Made by a program: the position numbers and the translations under genes. The notes beneath the pieces were generated by a model. That model worked only from the letters and a program-made list of their open reading frames with translations. It was not told where the DNA came from and made no database searches. A stretch of DNA of 64,000 nt, taken from positions 51,782 to 115,781 of the forward strand of contig CABFPE010001062.1 in assembly GCA_900660155.1 (NCBI GenBank), in the 5' to 3' direction. This stretch comes from Hofstenia miamia. Taxonomy: Eukaryota; Xenacoelomorpha; Acoela; Hofsteniidae. Below, piece after piece: positions 61,267-64,000 of the stretch (its first letter is position 1; the number at the start of each line of letters is the position of its first letter).

Positions 61267-62817
61267 CAACGTTTTTTACTAGTGCTCCTGTTTCATTGGG
61301 TGCAAAGACAATAAATTGCGTTTTGTTCATATTTGCTGTTAATTTGTTCTGCTTAAAGTAATCATTATTTTATCTATGTTTTCTTGAAGGTTTCTTGTTG
61401 CCTTTTTTGGGCTTACATTATGATTTACAATAGAAATGTCAGCTGCATATTGAATTATTTGGCAGTCTTTTAAATAGTTTCTTAGATCATTTATGTACAA
61501 ATTAAACAGCACAGGCCCAAGAACAGTTCCTTAGAGGTACGCCGTGTTCTCTGGTGGTGTAGTCTAACGAAATGTTGTTACTTGCTGTTCCCTATGGTGT
61601 AAAAAACTGTTGATAAACATTTTCGATTCTTCATTGAAACCATAACAGGAAAGTTTTCTTTCAAGGATATTGAAATCCAAACTATCAAATGCTTTGATTA
61701 AGTCTAGCAAAGCTACACTGCTGCAGATGTTTTCATTGAGATTGTAACGAACATTTTCAGTAAGAAATAATAAAGCATCATCTGTACCTAGGCCGTGTCT
61801 AAATCCAAACTGACTTGAAGAAAGGATGTTATTCTTACTAAGGTAAGTATTTATTTGCTGGCAAAGGATCTTTTCAAAGATTTTGGAGAGCGGATTTGTT
61901 ACAGCAATAGGTCTGTAATTCAAGCAATTATGAGGATCTCCTTTTTTCAGAATGGGAGTTACATCTGCTCGTTTGAGGCATAAAGGAAATGCTTATGTGT
62001 GTAAAGCAAAGTTGAATGCGAACAGCTAATCCTCAGAGAAACAGTTGACATATTTTTTAGAATAAATATAGGAATTCCACAGCTTCCGCTTGAAATACTT
62101 GGATCTTATTTTTGCATTTTTTTGATGAGATCAAATTTGCTAATGTAGCTAAAGCCAAAGGTGCTATCAACTTGTACGATTTTGTTTGCATATCTTATGT
62201 AATCGCCATTATATGATCCAAGGTTTTTGAATATGGAATTTATATAGCCCGCAACTATCTTATGATTGTTTACTATTTTTCCATCAACATTAATTTCTTG
62301 AATGCCACATATCGTATTCTTGTCTTTGTTCAAAAACCGATTTATAAAATTTCATTTGTTTTTTACCTGTGAAAAACTTTCATATATCATCTTTGAGATT
62401 TGCATTTTATGACTTTGCTTTAGTTAAGAAATTTTGGCTTTAATATCCTTGTAATTGCTTAGGTCTACATTGGTAAAGTCTTTCAATACTTTCTCCCAAA
62501 TATCTCCTATTAACTTCTAATGCTTCGATCTCTTTATTACGTACCTTTTTTTGCTTGCATAGTGTAAATCACGACCTAACAACATTGTTCAGATTATCAA
62601 GGAACCTTTTTTCATTAAAATTTGCGAAACTGCGTGAAAAAATTATTTTCTTCTTCCTAGCTTGCCTTGTTTCAATGGAAATATAAATTGCCAGATTGTG
62701 ATTAGAGAACGAGTTAAACATTTTGGTGCAAAATGTGGGGTTCTCAATATTAATAATAAAGTAATCTATGAGTGCTTTTTCTCTAATTCTTATAGACTTG
62801 TTTATTACACTCATCTG
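61267..62817. repeat. Exact 1551-bp duplicate, copy 2 (assembly artefact)
   Basis: Second copy of 59715-61265. Past its end (62818 on) the endonuclease frame continues unbroken to 63108, so this copy joins naturally to the LINE 5' part while copy 1 joins to the 3' part: two overlapping contig ends left unmerged. Confidence 0.92.
61564..61923 (-). pseudogene. LINE RT fragment, artefactual second copy
   Basis: Identical to 60012-60371 and present only because of the duplicated assembly block. The same YAAD mutation appears at 61438-61449. Confidence 0.85.
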
Positions 62818-63400
62818 TAGTTCATCACATAATTTGTTTATATAACTTGATTCTTTTGGCACAAGAAAATCAATATTATAGTCGTCTAATACGATTACTT
62901 TTTCGTTATTTAAAACTGAATTTTGTATTTCATTAATTTTAAGTTCAATGAATTCATTAGCACTCTTTTTTTTATGCGAGTAATTTAAATTAATTAGTGA
63001 TGATTTGTTCGGGTTTCTAATTCCTATCCAAAGTGTCTCAAAATTCTCATGTGCTTCTTTGAAGTTTTGATGCCTTACCGGGTGCATATAGCGTGGTATC
63101 AATAACATTTAACTTCCGCCTCTGCCTTCTCAGTTTTTACAAAATGCTTTGAACTTTCTTTTGTTAAAATTAAAAAGATTTTCATCTGTATTACCTTGGA
63201 TTCATGTTTCCGTGAATGCATATATCGTATGTTCGCCTAATAATTCATAGATTTCTAATAGTTCGGGGTGATGAGCTGGTACACTTCTTGTATTTAAATA
63301 GACTATTTTAGCCTTGTTACTGAACTTCTTGGCGGATGATCGCAATTCACTGATGTCATAAATAGTTGTTCTTGGTTTTTTGTATATCTCTTGCTTGCAT
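62569..63400 (-). pseudogene. LINE endonuclease domain, decayed
   Basis: AP-endonuclease-like domain that nicks target DNA. N-terminal block IVYLNTRSVPAHHPELLEI and AFTET followed by a stop in place of W (about 63335-63210); then LWIGIRNPNKS, VLDDYNIDF (normally GDFN), REKALIDYFI and SFSNHNLAIY (normally SDHN). The 63108-62569 frame is open for 179 codons. Loss of the catalytic Asp in SDHN and of G in GDFN suggests it is inactive. Confidence 0.8.
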
Positions 63401-63409
63401 TAAGATTGT

Positions 63410-63805
63410 ATTTAAAAATGATGTAGCATAATTGCGAAAATTGCATACATTACTAACACATTGAAAAAACTGATATATCTAGCTATAGAAAATTTAGCAC
63501 ATACTACTTGCATCATATTACATTTTATTTGATTTTTCACTCGTTGTCAACAAACAAGACCTACCATTTTCTAATATATACTTAAGGCTTAATTTATACA
63601 TTTGTATAGCAAATGCAACGTACGTGAAATTTACATATTCTCCAAAAAGCCATTTTATCAATGATTTAATTTAACACAAATTGTTTAAGTACTTCCTACA
63701 TATTAAAAAACCTTAATTATTATAAATTTAGATTTTAATATACAATGGCTTTACCTATTTTCCAAAATACGAATGTAGCACAAAACAATTTAAAAAATCG
63801 CACCT
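63410..63805. other. AT-rich non-coding interval
   Basis: No feature recognised. Confidence 0.5.
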
Positions 63806-63808
63806 TTA

Positions 63809-64000
63809 GGGTGCATTCACACAGAAAGCTTGCGATATAGCGCTTGTATTTTTAACACATGTTTTAAGATAGTTGAATTCACACAGAAAGCGAGCGATAA
63901 AGCCAATCTTGAGATTTAAACAAGAGGAAATAAAGGAGGGTATTCACACAGAGAGATTGCGATATCGCGCTTGTAATTTAAACACATGTTTTAAGATAGT
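63809..64000. repeat. ATTCACACAGA repeat cluster, cut by window end
   Basis: Three copies of ATTCACACAGAAAG or a variant at about 63815, 63878 and 63941. The longer segment with GCGATATAGCGCTTGTA and ACACATGTTTTAAGATAGT occurs twice, about 129 bases apart. It looks like a MITE or a short tandem array that continues past the window. Confidence 0.75.

Larger units (their letters stand above)
59130..63400 (-). mobile_element. LINE with endonuclease and RT, internally duplicated by assembly
   Basis: Minus-strand non-LTR retrotransposon reading from about 63400 to 59130. Order: AP endonuclease domain, linker, reverse transcriptase, C-terminal domain (about 59460-59160). The block 59715-61265 is repeated exactly at 61267-62817 around an N at 61266, so the true element is about 2.7 kb. 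Stops are scattered through all domains. The plus frames over it are shadows. Confidence 0.85.

Noticed and set aside
1-64000. tRNA or rRNA genes
   Set aside because: I looked for box B-like GGTTCRANNCC and conserved rRNA strings on both strands and saw none; a covariance-model search would be decisive.

Overview
This is a eukaryotic, AT-rich (roughly 70% A+T) animal genome window. The evidence is split genes with GT-AG introns, a metazoan-type UPRT gene, a TRAF-family gene, and a dense crowd of animal transposons: CR1/L2/Jockey-like LINEs, hAT, P-element/THAP, pogo/Tigger, Tc1/mariner and many MITEs. A short TTAGGG run next to a gap fits an invertebrate with the ancestral animal telomere repeat. 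The phylum cannot be fixed from sequence alone; a cnidarian or tunicate-like genome would fit.

Layout. 1-4500: featureless AT-rich DNA, a TTAGGG run, a 1000-base N gap, then two decayed LINEs in opposite orientation that meet at a (TAC)6 tail. 4500-8100: no gene seen. 8100-10226: a three-exon UPRT-like gene on the plus strand, followed after 164 bases by a 1.6-kb array of 23 near-identical 69-bp repeats. 12-15.8 kb: no gene. 15.9-18.4 kb: a broken pogo-like element whose transposase ends in a PHD-like finger. 19.7-24.5 kb: a MITE, a Tc1 remnant, a hAT MITE with a perfect 8-bp target duplication, a broken P-element-like THAP transposase and a broken copy of another widespread repeat ORF. 27.1-30.6 kb: a decayed hAT transposase of the KIAA1586/ZNF862 kind and a LINE 3' end. 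31.0-34.5 kb: the last two exons seen of a TRAF gene on the minus strand, with a Tc1-like insertion in the intron and a 1.9-kb inverted-repeat element just upstream. 37-44 kb: a mariner-type remnant, one possible orphan exon and a dispersed repeat. 44.7-50.8 kb: a MITE split by a 4.4-kb non-autonomous hAT-type element. 52.1-53.4 kb: a deletion derivative of the pogo element. 53.7-57.9 kb: an apparently intact 844-codon, four-exon hAT transposase. 58.5-59.1 kb: a mariner deletion derivative. 59.1-63.4 kb: a LINE on the minus strand, followed by terminal repeats.

Only three genes look functional or possibly so: UPRT (pyrimidine salvage family), TRAF (receptor signalling adaptor) and the hAT transposase. 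The rest is mobile DNA in stages of decay. Two exact duplications (1055 and 1551 bases), each split by one N, are almost certainly assembly errors and should be removed before any copy counting.
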